Shown here piece by piece: positions 1 through 11,100 of a DNA stretch of 64,000 bases. The notes beneath the pieces are model-generated. The model did no database searches and was not told the origin of the DNA. It saw only the letters and a list, made by a program, of their open reading frames with translations. Numbering within the stretch: position 1 is the stretch's first letter; every line of letters starts with the position of its first letter. Both the position numbers and the translations under genes were made by a program. Source of the DNA: Vitellaria paradoxa (lineage: Eukaryota; Streptophyta; Magnoliopsida; Ericales; Sapotaceae); NCBI GenBank assembly GCA_019916065.1, contig CM034243.1, forward strand, positions 24,702,147 through 24,766,146. Reading direction: 5' to 3'.

Positions 1-140
1 TACTGATTTTACGTTCCAAAATCGAGATTTTACCTATTTTGTCCCTGTTAAGATTTTACATAAAATCGAACAAGTTTTCTTACTCTAACATCGTAAAATC
101 GTAAGATTTTAAAATTTGAATCGGGATTTTAACAACATTG
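1..140 (+). mobile_element. hAT-like MITE, right end only (copy A)
   Basis: This is the right-hand 140 bp of a nonautonomous DNA element whose longer relatives lie at 11541-12377 (inverted) and 19280-20126 (same orientation). It shows the family hallmarks: repeated short motifs of the type GTAAGATTTTA, and a terminus reading ATTTTAACAACATTG. The left end lies outside the window. There is no coding capacity. Identity rests on comparison with the two other copies seen here. Confidence 0.75.
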
Positions 141-148
141 GTAGTGGT

Positions 149-563
149 TGAATACTTGATGTATCTTTGATGCCAGACTATCCTGAGGAGGAGGGTTATA
201 TATGACGATAGAGTCCTTTAGGCGGGAATGTTTAGCTTTGATTCAATAGACCCGAGGAAGGGTAAGAGTAGCCCATTTAATTCTCTCTCTAGATTGGTTA
301 GATGAATTCCAACGACCACTTGGTTCTAGCCTTCAATCCACTGAACCTTCGATGATCCCGCTAGTCATTAATTCGTTGAAGGAGTATCCTCAGACCTTGT
401 TACAAGTTTAAGGAAAGGTGTATATTCTTGTGATGGAATTATTTGCGCGGATGGACTACCGTCAATTGCTCTGTGTGTAATTGAAGGCAACGTGGCGTAT
501 GGGATTGTGCACCGTGGAAGGGCATAACAACCTTGGATTGTTTAACTGTAACCCGGGTACTCA
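149..563 (-). repeat. Left copy of a ~415-bp direct repeat, probable 3' LTR/UTR of a decayed gypsy element
   Basis: This block matches 6628-7041 in the same orientation over its whole length, with many substitutions. The right copy sits just upstream (in minus-strand sense) of a gypsy gag reading frame, so the pair is best read as terminal repeats of a minus-strand Ty3/gypsy element whose pol region has been lost or replaced. I could not place exact LTR ends or a TSD. At 755-811 a 27-28 bp unit (around AATATTAAATG and CTACCATGAATAG) is duplicated in tandem. Confidence 0.5.
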
Positions 564-840
564 CGAAAGTCTCCCTGTGCGTGCGTTGCTGATGAAGTAG
601 TGTGCGCACACAAGTCATTTTCATTTTGTAGCCGGCGAACATTAAATGCACTGTTACGAATAGTACTGAATCTTCCCCAAATATTTATTTGAATAATTAT
701 TCCACGAGCCTTCACCTCAAAATCCTTCTATGGGCTTTTCGTTTCTTATTGGCGAATATTAAATGTGCTACCATGAATAGTGAATATTAAATGCACTACC
801 ATGAATAGTCCCGAACGTTTCGTCAAAGCCCTTAGCTTTA

Positions 841-2801
841 AATGGGTTTACTGTGTGGGTCATAGGGGTTATAAGGAAATTTATGCTTTTTGAAAAATTT
901 TGAGAACTACCGCGTAATTCTCATTAGTAGCGTTTGAGTTGTCATGGTTTCTCTTGGAAGTGAGTTCTAGTGACAGCGAAATTCTCTGAGGTAAATCACT
1001 GTGCCTATTCTCCTAGGAAATTCTCCGTGTAGTTCTAGGAGGTCTTGTTCAAATACTAGGTAATTTGCCGCGGCACCCCCTTCTTCTTTTTTTCTTTTTT
1101 TTGGGGGGGGGGGGGAATAAGAGTTTTCGCAAAGATGTTTTTTTATTGCTCATCAATAGGTCACTGCGGAAGAGAAAATTGAGCTCAGAAGTTCAGCTTT
1201 TATCGCTGCACGAAGCCTAGCTCTCATTGTTGCGCGCCTAGCTTTCGTTGCCGCTCCCAGCTCTTGTTTCTCCACTTAGGTTCCTGCAGGATTGGTGAGG
1301 TCACACACTGCTGAGGGACCTTTGACGATACTGCGAGTTACTGTGGGGCATCGTGGGACCTTTGTTTGCAGCCTGAAGCTAGATTTAGCAAGGGGTACAT
1401 GCTGCTGGGGCACCTTGGCGACACTGCAGAGTTACCGTGGGGCTTGGGAACTGAAATTGCTATGCCTTGGAGGTCGCCGCGGGACTAGAACGCTTCGGTC
1501 AACCCAGGAGTTTTTAGAAACTTAATCAAATTACCGCAAGGCCTTCAGAAAACCTTGCTTGTGCGTTGCGAAGCTCTTTTAGGAACCTAAATTGTGTCGC
1601 CATGAGAAACTTCATTTGGGATTTTGTTGGGGATTTTACAGTGCCGCGGGGGCTCTCGGATCATTACAGAATTGCTGGGGTTCTCGCGAAGGCCTGAGTT
1701 GCCGTGGGGCTTTTTCAACGCTCCTACACTTGTAACCGCGGGAGCTAGGGTTCACCGCGGACGTCGCCGCGGGAGGTGGAGCTCGCCATAGTTGCCGCGA
1801 GATGCTCGAAAAATTAGTTCAAATTGCTGCGTCACTTTTCGGAGGCTCTGTTCGAATTCCAAGTAATCTTTCCGAAAACCTAAGTCATTACAGGATTACT
1901 CGATTTTTTTTTTTTTTAATGTGCAAGTCATTGGAAGATTCTTGGAAATCCTCAAGTTAAGTCTCTGTGAGATTATCTTCTCTTTGTAATCAAGCTGCCG
2001 TGGGTTTTTCAGAAAATTCTTCATCAAACTACTGCGGGACTTTTGGAAAGACATCTATCGAGTTGCCGTGGGGTAGTGAAATTCATCGGAAGTTGCCGTG
2101 TGATTTTTTCAAGGTTCGATGTAAGCTCTCGTGCGGCTCTTTGGAATTCGGTATAGATTACCAAGTGTGGGGTTTTTGGAAAGTCGTGGTCAGGTTATCG
2201 AATCACCATGAAGTCTTTGAGGTACCTTACTCGCGTCGCCATGAAGCCCTCGGGGAGCCCTACTCGCGTCGCTCGGAAGTTCTCAAGGAGCGCTACTCGC
2301 GTCGCTCGGAAGTTCTCAGGGAGCACTACTCGTGTCGTCGTGGGATCCCTAGGAACCTTCATCTGGGTTGTTGCAATGTCGCTGACGAGGCACCGCGGGA
2401 CCTTTTGAGTTTCCATATGAGTTAGCCACGGGATCTTTGAGAACTTTGGAGAATTTTGCAAGTCTCTTTCAAACTCCTTCGGTAATTTTCAAGGCCTTTG
2501 TGCGAATAGTCGCGGGAGTCGTCGCTCTTTGCCAGTTACCATAGGACTCCTCTAGGTTTCGTATGGGCTGCCGTGGAACTCCAGTTGTTGCGGGAATATT
2601 TTTTTTTTAAGTCTTCACCTGGGTTATTGCAGGATTTTTCTAAGTTCTCATGCAAGTGGCCGAGCTCCAATTCCGTTACAAGTCACCACATGATACCACA
2701 AAGCTTCATTCGGGTTGGCTACGAGATCTTTGAGAACCTTGAAGAAGTTTGTAAGTCTCTTTCAAACTTCTTTCAAGGTATTGTTTTGCAAAACTAGTTC
2801 C
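841..2801. repeat. GC-rich quasi-repeat block
   Basis: Noncoding-looking sequence in which a short theme (GCCGCGGGA, GCCGTGGGG, ACCGCGGGA and variants, usually followed by a T-rich stretch) returns every 30-60 bases. At about 2222-2345 the repetition becomes regular: roughly four ~33-bp units beginning CTACTCGCGTCG. Several overlapping frames are open on both strands around 1967-2461 only because the repeat lacks stops; none resembles a known protein. A T-run followed by a G-run lies at about 1085-1115. The LINE at 2820 is inserted in this block, and the same theme resumes after it (GGACTCTTGCGGG). Confidence 0.55.
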
Positions 2802-2819
2802 ATCTAGGGACTCTTGCGG

Positions 2820-4050
2820 TCCACAAACACTGTCTAGTGAGTTGGAAGGAAGTTTGTAAACCCTTAGAGGCAGGAGGAGTGGGTGTCCGACAATTGCAGC
2901 TAAATAATGAAGCTTTGTTAGGGAAATGGCTGTGGAGATATGCTCAGGAAGATAATAGACTATGGAAAAAGGTGATTGCAACCAAATATAGTGAAGAGTT
3001 TGGAGGATGGTTCACTTCTTTGGTGTCCAGTCCTTTCGGTACTGGGTTATGGAGAGGAATTAGAAGACTGTGGCAGATTTTTAGAAGTGGTATTTCATGG
3101 CAGGTTGGGAAAGGTAACAGAATTTTATTTTGGAAGCAAGATTGGTTAGGCATTGGCTGCCTTTCTGATATTTTTTTAGAAATTTATGAAATTGCAGCAA
3201 ACAAAGAGGCAACAGTCTTAGAATATCACAATAACGCTGGAAATCAGAGCAGTTGGTTTGTACTGTTACGAAGGACTGTGAATAACTGGGAGTTTGATAG
3301 TCTTATGGCGCTGATGGAACTACTCTGTTTTGTTCAATCGACTAATAATTCTGATGTGGCTATTTGGAGGCATTCAAAGAATAGGGTCTTCTCAGTGAAA
3401 TCCTTTTATTCCTTTCTACAGGGTGGTAGTAAAGACATTTTTCCATGGACGAAGATTTGGAAAGCAGTAGTCCCTACTAGAGTTGTATTTTTCTCTTGGT
3501 GTGCTGTAAAAGGTAAGATTTTGACTATGGACAACCTACAGCATCGAGGACATCATTTAGCCAATCGGTGCCCATTGTGTTTGAAGCAACAAGAATCTAT
3601 TGCTCACCTTTTCATTCATTGCTCATGGTCGGCCGAGCTATGGAGTTTGGTTCTGAATTGTTTTGGTGTTCATATGTGTTTTCCGGAAGATATTGGAAAT
3701 TTGCTATTACTTTGGTGGGGTCAATCTTTGGCAAAGAGGATAAAGCTTACTTGGAATTTGGTTCCCTTTTGTCTTTTTTGGATAATTTGGAAGGAGCGTA
3801 ACAAAAGGATTTTTGAAGATGACATGAGAACAATTCTGAAGATAAAGTCTCTATTCCTTAATTGTTTATATAGTTGGGCGAAAGAGGGAAGTGAACTTGA
3901 TATTTGCTCTTTTTTGAATTTTCTAGATGCTTTGAGCTAATCAAGGTTATAGGATGCTATGTAAAGCTTTATTGCAGCTTTAAAGCATCTCCCTGATGCT
4001 TTTAATTGCTTCTTTGAATAAAATTTTACTTATCTTTTCAAAAAAAAAAA
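2820..4050 (+). mobile_element. LINE-1 (plant L1), 5'-truncated, with TSD and poly(A)
   Basis: A 1.23-kb insertion ends in a poly(A) run (4041-4050) and is flanked by an 18-bp TSD, ATCTAGGGACTCTTGCGG at 2802-2819 and the same with one mismatch at 4051-4068. It carries only the C-terminal third of L1 ORF2. The frame is open from about 2837 to 3940 (367 codons). It begins with the post-RT stretch (KPLEAGGVGVRQL), continues with LWRGIRRLW and ILFWKQDWL, and ends in a zf-RVT region ([18 protein letters not shown]). RT and endonuclease are absent, so it is dead on arrival. Related copies lie at 10133-10860 (minus) and 51411-57276. Confidence 0.93.
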
Positions 4051-4099
4051 ATCTATGGACTCTTGCGGGAAAAACTTTCATAGGAATAAATTTCATAGG

Positions 4100-5080
4100 G
4101 GAAAATGTTATAAGTATCCAAGCCTAAGGAGTTTTTAAGAGGTGATACCTTAGGATTCTTGGAGAATGAAATTCCATGGCGAGGATGTGTTGAAGAATTT
4201 GGACCAAATATAATAATCCTTCAGTGAGGGAAATATTGGAGAATTTGAACTGAGTAGAATAACTTTTGCGTTTCGAATTATTAGAGAATTTAAACCAAGT
4301 GCGGGGAGCCTTAACGGAGGCGAAACTTTTGTGAAAGGAATTACTAGAGAAATCGAATCAAGCATAAGGAGCCTTAAAGAAGATACCTTAAGGGTTCTTT
4401 GGAGATAAAATTCTTGCGGAGGAAAAAAACATTTGGAGAACTCTGAACCAAGCATAAGGAGCCTTTAAGAAGGATGCCCTAGGGGTTCTTTGGAGATAAA
4501 ATTCCCGCGGAGAGAAAACATTTGGAGAACTTTGAACCAAGTATAAGGAGCCTTTAAGAAGGATGCCTTAAGGGTTATTTGGAGATAAAATTCCTGCGAA
4601 GGGAAAACATTTGAAGAACTCTGAACTAAGCATAAGGAGCCTTTAAGAAAGATGCCTTAGGGATTTTCTGGAGATAAAATTTTTACAGAGGGAAAACATT
4701 TGGAGAACTCTGAACTGAGCATGAGAAACCTTTAAGAAGGATGCCTTAGGGGTTCTTTGGAGAAAATTCCCACGGAGGGAAAATGTTTGGAGAACTTCTG
4801 AACTTTTGACGCGCCAGGTAGTCTAGCGATTCTTGGGACCAACCGTAAACCTGGAGGTCTTGAGTTCGAATCTTGTTGGCTACTACCCTGTCTTGCCTAG
4901 TGCTTGGGTCCTGCGAGTGAGTTTAAGTACCCCCGGTTTACTCATCGGTTACGCGGTTCGTTGAGAGTTACAATAAACCGATGTGGGTTCCGGGTTACCA
5001 AAAAAAAAAAAAAAAAAGCTTTTGAACTTCTGAACCAAGCATAAGGAGCCTCTAAAGAGGACTTTTGGGTTCCGGCAGGG
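4100..5080. repeat. ~89-bp minisatellite, interrupted by a SINE
   Basis: Units share the core AGCATAAGGAGCCTTTAAGA; copies near 4361, 4451, 4541, 4630 and 4719 are spaced 89-90 bp. More diverged units extend left to about 4100. One partial unit (AAGCATAAGGAGCC) follows the SINE near 5037, so the array was continuous before the SINE inserted. There is no coding capacity. It may be an internal noncoding part of a large retroelement; I do not recognise the family. Confidence 0.8.
4804..5023 (+). mobile_element. tRNA-derived SINE with poly(A) and TSD
   Basis: The head carries a tRNA-like Pol III promoter: an A-box-like GGTAGTCTAGCGATT and, about 40 bp on, a B-box-like GAGTTCGAATCTT. An unrelated body and an A17 tract follow. 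The 12-bp sequence GAACTTCTGAAC flanks it exactly (4792-4803 and 5024-5035). The insertion lies within an 89-bp minisatellite unit. It is not a functional tRNA: no acceptor or anticodon stems can be built. Confidence 0.82.
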
Positions 5081-5268
5081 TAATCGCACCATCTACAATC
5101 TATGCTTCAAGAAGAGCCTTCAAATCTGCATTGGAAATGTGGGCTGGGAAAGGGGTCGACCCTTCATCCATCCTCGGCCGTTTCCCTTGGTCCCTGCTTC
5201 TCCCATAGCAGGTGCTGCCTCTTCGATTTCTATAGCGTATATTCTAGCTCCTCATGTGTCTTCCCCCT

Positions 5269-5709
5269 CTACAGAACACTGTGATTGCTACGAGACATTG
5301 GTGTAGCAGGCCTATGGAACATCCTGAACGTTCCTTTCACTGTTTCACTGAGATCTCTTGCAGCTAAGTGAAGGCCGAAAAAGTAAGAGAACTGATGGTT
5401 GACTAGGTGCATTTTGAACGCCACATGCATTCTTTCTATACACATTTTCACCATTTGATCTTTTGAGAGACGGTTCTGGATATCTAGTGCCTTTTCCCTA
5501 AAGCGACGAACATATGACAAAAGATCTTTCCCTTGCTTCTGAGTTTCTCGCTTAAGAGGAAGCGTCGTCAATCTTTCTTCCGCATAAAAGAACTTTGCAT
5601 AAATTTTTCTTACCAGATCATCCCAAGAACTAACTGATTCTACTGGAAGGTTGCAATACCAGGTATAGGCCCTGTGAGTTAGGGATTTAGAGAACTCTCT
5701 TAGCCGCAA
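5269..5709 (-). pseudogene. Ty3/gypsy gag fragment (retrotransposon gag domain)
   Basis: A 146-codon open frame matches the Retrotrans_gag core: LREFSKSLTHRAYTWYCNLP, then SSWDDLVRKIYAKFF and LLSYVRRFREKALDI. This is the capsid-like domain of plant gypsy elements. It continues, in a different frame, the gag N-terminus at 5975-6457, so at least one frameshift lies between 5710 and 5974. No zinc knuckle, protease or RT follows to the left; the minisatellite begins instead. The element is therefore truncated and inactive. Confidence 0.85.
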
Positions 5710-5974
5710 GTTACTATCCTGAGCATGCGTTCCCAGGGAATCAATAAATCAGACGTCATGTTCTCTTGCGTTTCCCCTTTTTCCAATTAAACTTTGCAAA
5801 CTTTGGCACAACGTATCCTTCAGGGTATTGCATTTTGGCAATTACCGTGGAGTAAAGTGGACGCAAATCTAAGTCTAACCTCGTGTGATTAGCACCACTT
5901 TCCTTTTGGACTAATTATTTGACATGATATTTCAACTGATCCAGTGTTAACGAAGAAGGTTGTGTTTGAAGGAC

Positions 5975-6457
5975 CTAGGGTTGAGTGAGGATAATAGGAG
6001 TGGGATGAAGTGGAGTTTGAGGAAAGGTAGTTAAAGTAGAATTGGTAGGGGTTCCTTGTTCCATAGGAAGTGAAGTCTGACTTGAATTGGTTGGAGTTTG
6101 CTGAGTAGTGGGCATTTGGCTTGGGGTAAAGCTTAAGGCCGTGGGATTTACTTGGGATAGCATGGTTTGAGGAATGCCGTGACGCCCCAAGTTTTGTGGG
6201 GTTGTGGCGGGGTTTAATTTTTCAGGTGTAGAGGGTGGAACAGTAGAGGTTGAGGGATGGGTTGATGCCAGAGTTTGCTGGAGGGCTTTAAGGGCCTCCA
6301 TCATTACTTGTTGTGTTTGCTGCATAGCAAACTGGGCCGGGTGGGAAGCTAAAACTTGCTCCATGAGTATCCTTACTTGATCTACAATGGCGGTTATGTT
6401 TGAAGACGACTCTCCATCTCGTGATTTGTCTCCGTTATTACCATGGCTATTAGCCAT
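5975..6457 (-). pseudogene. Ty3/gypsy gag N-terminal region
   Basis: The frame is open from 6568. The likelier start is the ATG at 6457 (MANSHGNNGDKSRDGESSS), which opens the low-complexity N-terminus usual in these gags; a Q/T/P-rich stretch (MQQTQQVMMEALKALQQTL and a PT-rich tail) follows. It stops at 5975. The gag core at 5269-5709 is its continuation in another frame. The leader between 6458 and about 6627 should hold the primer site, but no intact TGGTATCAGAGC is visible. Confidence 0.7.
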
Positions 6458-6627
6458 TATTGATATGTTAACACTCTTCCCCAGTAGAGTTAATTGTGGG
6501 GGATTAGGGTGAAGCGAGCCCAACTTTTTCTGCGAATTATGTTGAATATCGAGAAATGGTGAGACCATCGGAATCCGGCAGAGAGGAAAGAATCAGGGCA
6601 ATTTGGAACGCGCGCGAGACCCACTTG

Positions 6628-7041
6628 AGGTTGAATGCTTGAGGTATCCTTGATGCCAGACCCACTTGAGGAGGAGAGTTTAGATATGAGGATGGAGTCC
6701 TTTAGGCAGGAATGTCTAGTCCTGATTCAATGGACCCAAGGAAAGGTAAGAGTTGCGCATTTAATTCTCTCTCTCTAGATTGGTTGGATGAATTCCAACG
6801 GCCCCCTGGTTCTAGCCTCCGATTCACTAAACCCGCTAGTCATTAATTCGTTGAAAGAGTATCCTCAGACCTTGTTACAAGTCCAAAGAAAGTTGTACAT
6901 TTCTGTGATGGGATTATTGGCATGATGGACTATCGTCAATTGCTCTATGTGTAATTCAAGGCAACGTGATGTATGGGATTGCGCACCGTGGAAGGGTATC
7001 ACAACTTTGGATTGTTTAACCATAGCCCGAGTATCCACAAT
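6628..7041 (-). repeat. Right copy of the ~415-bp direct repeat, probable 5' LTR of the gypsy remnant
   Basis: It matches 149-563 base for base along its length with many substitutions; both copies share, for example, GATGAATTCCAACG and GAGTATCCTCAGACC. Its place just upstream of gag (minus-strand sense) supports a 5' LTR or leader. Termini were not resolved. Confidence 0.5.
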
Positions 7042-7149
7042 GGGTATGCTTACCTTCCATGTACTTGGTAGGTAGTGCATGTATCTGTATTAACTACCAA
7101 ATGAATTTGTATTTTTCACTCCATGTATTTGTTGTGCCTCCTCTTGTAT

Positions 7150-7352
7150 ATATTATCATTTTAGGGGAAGGGTCCTGAAAAGCCCAATACCTCTTCCTAT
7201 CTTTTCCAACACCAGGGCCTTTCAGTGCCCCTACCTGCTAGCTGGGCAAAGAGGGGCTTTGGAATTATAACACCCAATTAGGTATTGAATCTGAGACCTC
7301 ATGTCATTGGCATTTAACTTCAGTACACCAACCACTTGAGCTACCTGGTATG
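7150..7352 (-). mobile_element. tRNA-derived SINE, minus strand
   Basis: Read on the minus strand from about 7352, the sequence starts like a tRNA: TACCAGGTAGCTCAAGTGG (A-box-like), then about 40 bp later GAGGTCTCAGATTCAATAC (a weak B box). A ~130-bp body follows, ending near AAATGATAATATATAC. No clear TSD was found. Beyond it, 7353-7873 is AT-rich with an A-run at about 7480-7497; nothing else is recognised there before the first MON2 exon. Confidence 0.55.
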
Positions 7353-7873
7353 GCAGAACATTGAAAATAAAATAGGGTCAAATACTCGATTGCAGCCGTA
7401 GGGATTTGTACAGTTTTTCCCCCATTGATATTTGAAGCTTAAATTTTAATTGCAAATTTAATTTTATACTTGAGACCTGAAAAAAAAAAAAAAAAAGAAG
7501 ACGCTTCATGTTTCAATGTTTTTGTATAATAAATCAAAATTCATTTGTTTCATTTGTTATGTGAAAACATAATTATAATTTCATTTGTTATGTGAAAAAT
7601 AATTATAATTTATCCCTTACTTTAACATATATATAATTCCTGTGTCCCCTCCGTATTCATGTCCCGATTTTTATAGATTGCCTCATCAGCTTCTTTGTTT
7701 CATTCGCATGTGTCTATGTGTGCATACATGCTTCTTACATCTTTGTATATCAACCGTAACTTATGTTAGGTTACCTGTTCCTATAGCAGCTTAACCTGTG
7801 AGATGGGGTGTTGCTTGAAAGCTTGTATCAATAAATTCTTTCAATTTCTAAAGTTTGCATGACAATGCAACAG

Positions 7874-8153
7874 GTTTTGCGCCACCAGATATGTTCACTT
7901 CTCATGACTTCACTTCGTACCAATGCTGAGGTGATTTCTTTGTTGAATATTCTATGAATCCTTTTTATCTGGTTGCGCTTTACTGTGTGATCTTTTGAGA
8001 ACGTTGCACTAGGAAATCTTCCCTATCTTCACCATATTCTATTTAAATCAGCTTGAAGGAGAGGCAGGAGAGCCTTCTTTCCGTCGCTTGGTCTTGCGAT
8101 CGGTAGCCCACATAATAAGGCTTTACAGTACATCTCTTATCACTGAATGTGAG
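7874..8153 (+). CDS. MON2: MON2 exons 1-2 of this window
   Basis: Exon 7874-7930 (57 nt, phase 0) encodes [19 protein letters not shown]. Exon 8052-8153 (102 nt) encodes [20 protein letters not shown] and ends LITECE. This segment precedes the HUS-like region. Upstream exons of the N-terminus were looked for in 1-7873 and not found, so the preceding intron is at least 7.8 kb. Confidence 0.93.
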
Positions 8154-11100
8154 GTATGATCAATTTAGGTTGTTGCTGCTCCATTTAGCTGTTGAGAAAG
8201 ATACCAAAATGTGAGCCGTACTCAATCTTTCTTTTCATTGTTTGGTTGGACCTTTTATTTTTTCTTTTCTTCAATTTTGAAATTAATTGACTTCAAAATG
8301 ATGAAATGTACATAACCTTGTCTTCCCTCTAGAATAATGAATAATTTTGCAGATTTCTTTAATGCAAACCCTGCATGCGGAGCCTCTTGCACGAGGTTGC
8401 CTTTTTCGCTTTTTTTATTAACTTCCAAGATAATTTAGTGAAACAATTCGTAATATTCTAATAATTTCCAAAGAATAACCAAATTTCTTCATTCTTTCTA
8501 TAAACCAGGAAAATATTCTATTTAAGGTCATATTCTACTTGATTGCGCTTGTGGTTATTGTTATTATTATTATTTTTTGATAAGCAACGTTAAAATTTTA
8601 TTAATCTATAAAGGCTATTAAAAATTATGGGGATGAGTGGTCTGTAAAACAGAGCCTAAAAGACAAAATTGTTTGTAATTGAGAGTCAATTCCCATGAAT
8701 GACAAACAGTAGTGCAGATATAAAATCTGGTACAATGGAAACCCAAAAGAAGTAGAAGATAAATCTTTTGCCATGGTTCTCCTCTGTTTGAGTTTTGTCC
8801 TCAAACACTCTTTGAGTTCCTTTCTTTCCAAATGAACCAAAGAGGAGCTGCCACCCCCTCCTCCTGCATATCTTCCCCTTTCGTGATGTGTACAAAAGCC
8901 CAATATTCTACCACTAACTTACTGACGCATGGAGGAGGTTATTATTGTCATCATTGTTAATATTTTGGGTGGAGAGACTAATGAGTTTCCTATCACGATT
9001 GGTTTACATCAAGGCTCAGCGTTAAGCCCGTACTTGTTTGCTTTAGTTATGGATGAGATTACAAGACATATTCAGGATGAGGTGCCGTGGTGTATGCTAT
9101 TTGCAGATGATATTGTTTTAGTAGATGAGACGAGAGAAGGAGTGAATGCTAAGCTAGAATTGTGGCGGGATACGTTGGAGACAAAAGGGTTTAGGCTAAG
9201 CCGATGCAAGACGGAATATATGGAATGTAAGTTTAGTCAAAGTAGGATAACGGGTAATATAGAAGTAAGTTTAGGCACACAAAAGATTGTAGAGAAAGAT
9301 AAATTTAGGTACTTTGGATCTATGGTGCAACAAGATGGAGGGATTGATACTGATGTAAGTCATAGGATTCAAGCTGGGTGGACCAAATGGAGGAGTGCTT
9401 CGGGGGTTTTGTGCGACTAAAAAATCCTCCTTAAGGTGAAAGGAAAGTATTATAAGGTAGCGGTTAGACCAGCGCTGCTATATGGATCAGAGTGTTGGGC
9501 AGTAAAGCATAATCATGGTCAGAAGATGGCAGTTGCGGAGATGAGGATGCTAAGGTGGATGTGCGAGATTACAAGGAAAGATAGGATTAGGAATGAGGAG
9601 ATTAGGGGTAAAGTAGGAATAGCACCGATTGAAGATAAAATGAGAGAAAATCGATTAAGATCGTTTGGCCATGTTAGAAGGTGTCCAGCAGAGGCACCTG
9701 TTAGAAGGTGTGAAAGTATGGAGATCGCCAGGAGTAGGAGAGGTAGAGGAGGACTCAAGAGAAGCTGGAAAGAAACCATTAAACATGACCTGACCTACTT
9801 AGATTTATCGGAGGACATGCCCCTAAACAGATCTAATTGGCGTCGACAAATCCATATAGCCGACCCCACCTAGTGGGAAAAGGCTTGGTTTGGTTTGGTT
9901 TGGTTAATATTTTGGGTTAATACAACTCAACACACCAAGTCAGAAAATTGGCGATGGGGTTGGGGATGTTAACACACACACAAACCACATTTTAGTAATG
10001 TAGTTTTTTTTTTTGGGTAAATACAACCCAACAGACAAAGTCAAAAGCTAGGTGGATTGTTCACTATGTAATTTGGATTTATTCATTTTCTTGGTATTTT
10101 TTAAAATTTAACTTCTGGTTATTTGTCTAACCCTTTTTTTTTTTTTTTGGAAAAAGATAAGTAAAATTTTATTTCAAATAACAGATATAAGCATCAAGAT
10201 GATGCTTACAAAACAAATATAACTTTACAAAACTACCCAACACCTGTGATCAGCTCAAAGTATCAAGAAAATTCAAAAAAGAGCAAATATCAAGATCACT
10301 CCCCTCTCTCGCCCAACCATATAAACAACTTAGGAATGAACTTTTTATCTTCAAAACAGTCCTCTTGTTATCCTCGAATATCCTCCTGTTGCGCTATTTT
10401 CAAATTATCCAAAAAAGACAAAATGGAGCCAAGTTCCAAGTATGTTTTATCCTCTTTGCCAAATATTGTCCCCACCAAATCAAAAGGAAACTGCCAAGAT
10501 CTTCCGGAAAGCACATATGGACTCTAAAACAATTAAGAATCAAGCTCCATAGCTCAGCCGACCAGGTGCAATGAATAAAAAGATGAGCAATAGATTCCTT
10601 TTGCTTTAGGCATAGCGGGCATCGATTAGCTAAAAGATATCCACGGTGCTGTAGGTTATTCATCGTCAAAATCTTTCTTTTAACAGTACACCAAAAGAAG
10701 AAGATAACTCTAGTAGGGACCGCAACTTTCCAGATCTTCGGCCATGGAAAAGCATCCTTGTTACAACCTTATAAGAAGGAATAAAAGGACTTCACAGAAA
10801 AAATCTTGTTCCTTGATTGCCTCCAAACAACAGAATCTGTAGTAAGCAGTCTGTTTTAGTTCTTAATGCAAATGCTTATATATATATATTTATTATGAGT
10901 AAACACATTCTTTTTGGCAAAGGGTAGCCTTTTGAAATTGTGATAGATACAAAGTGGAAGGGTGTGATAAAGAATTGTGTGCTTGTGAATGAAACTAGTC
11001 AAAATGAGTAAACTTGTGATATTGCAAGCAAATCTGTTAGTTGCTATTTTTTTTTTTAAGATCAATGAATAAGTATTTTATTCAAGAGCAGTAATTAAGA

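Noticed and set aside
439..651. Short minus-strand frame at the left end
   Set aside because: It lies in the gypsy terminal repeat; the homologous copy at 6865-7080 keeps neither frame nor sequence well, and no domain is visible.
1292..2461. Overlapping open frames of 66-152 codons on both strands
   Set aside because: They come from a stop-poor quasi-repeat; the tandem part is open in three frames at once and matches no known protein.
4804..4870. A genuine tRNA gene at the SINE head
   Set aside because: A- and B-box-like motifs are present but no cloverleaf can be formed, and the sequence continues into a SINE body with poly(A) and TSD.
1..7873. An upstream MON2 exon (N-terminal DCB region)
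   Set aside because: I looked for the conserved segment preceding [10 protein letters not shown] and found no matching frame; the region is all repeats.
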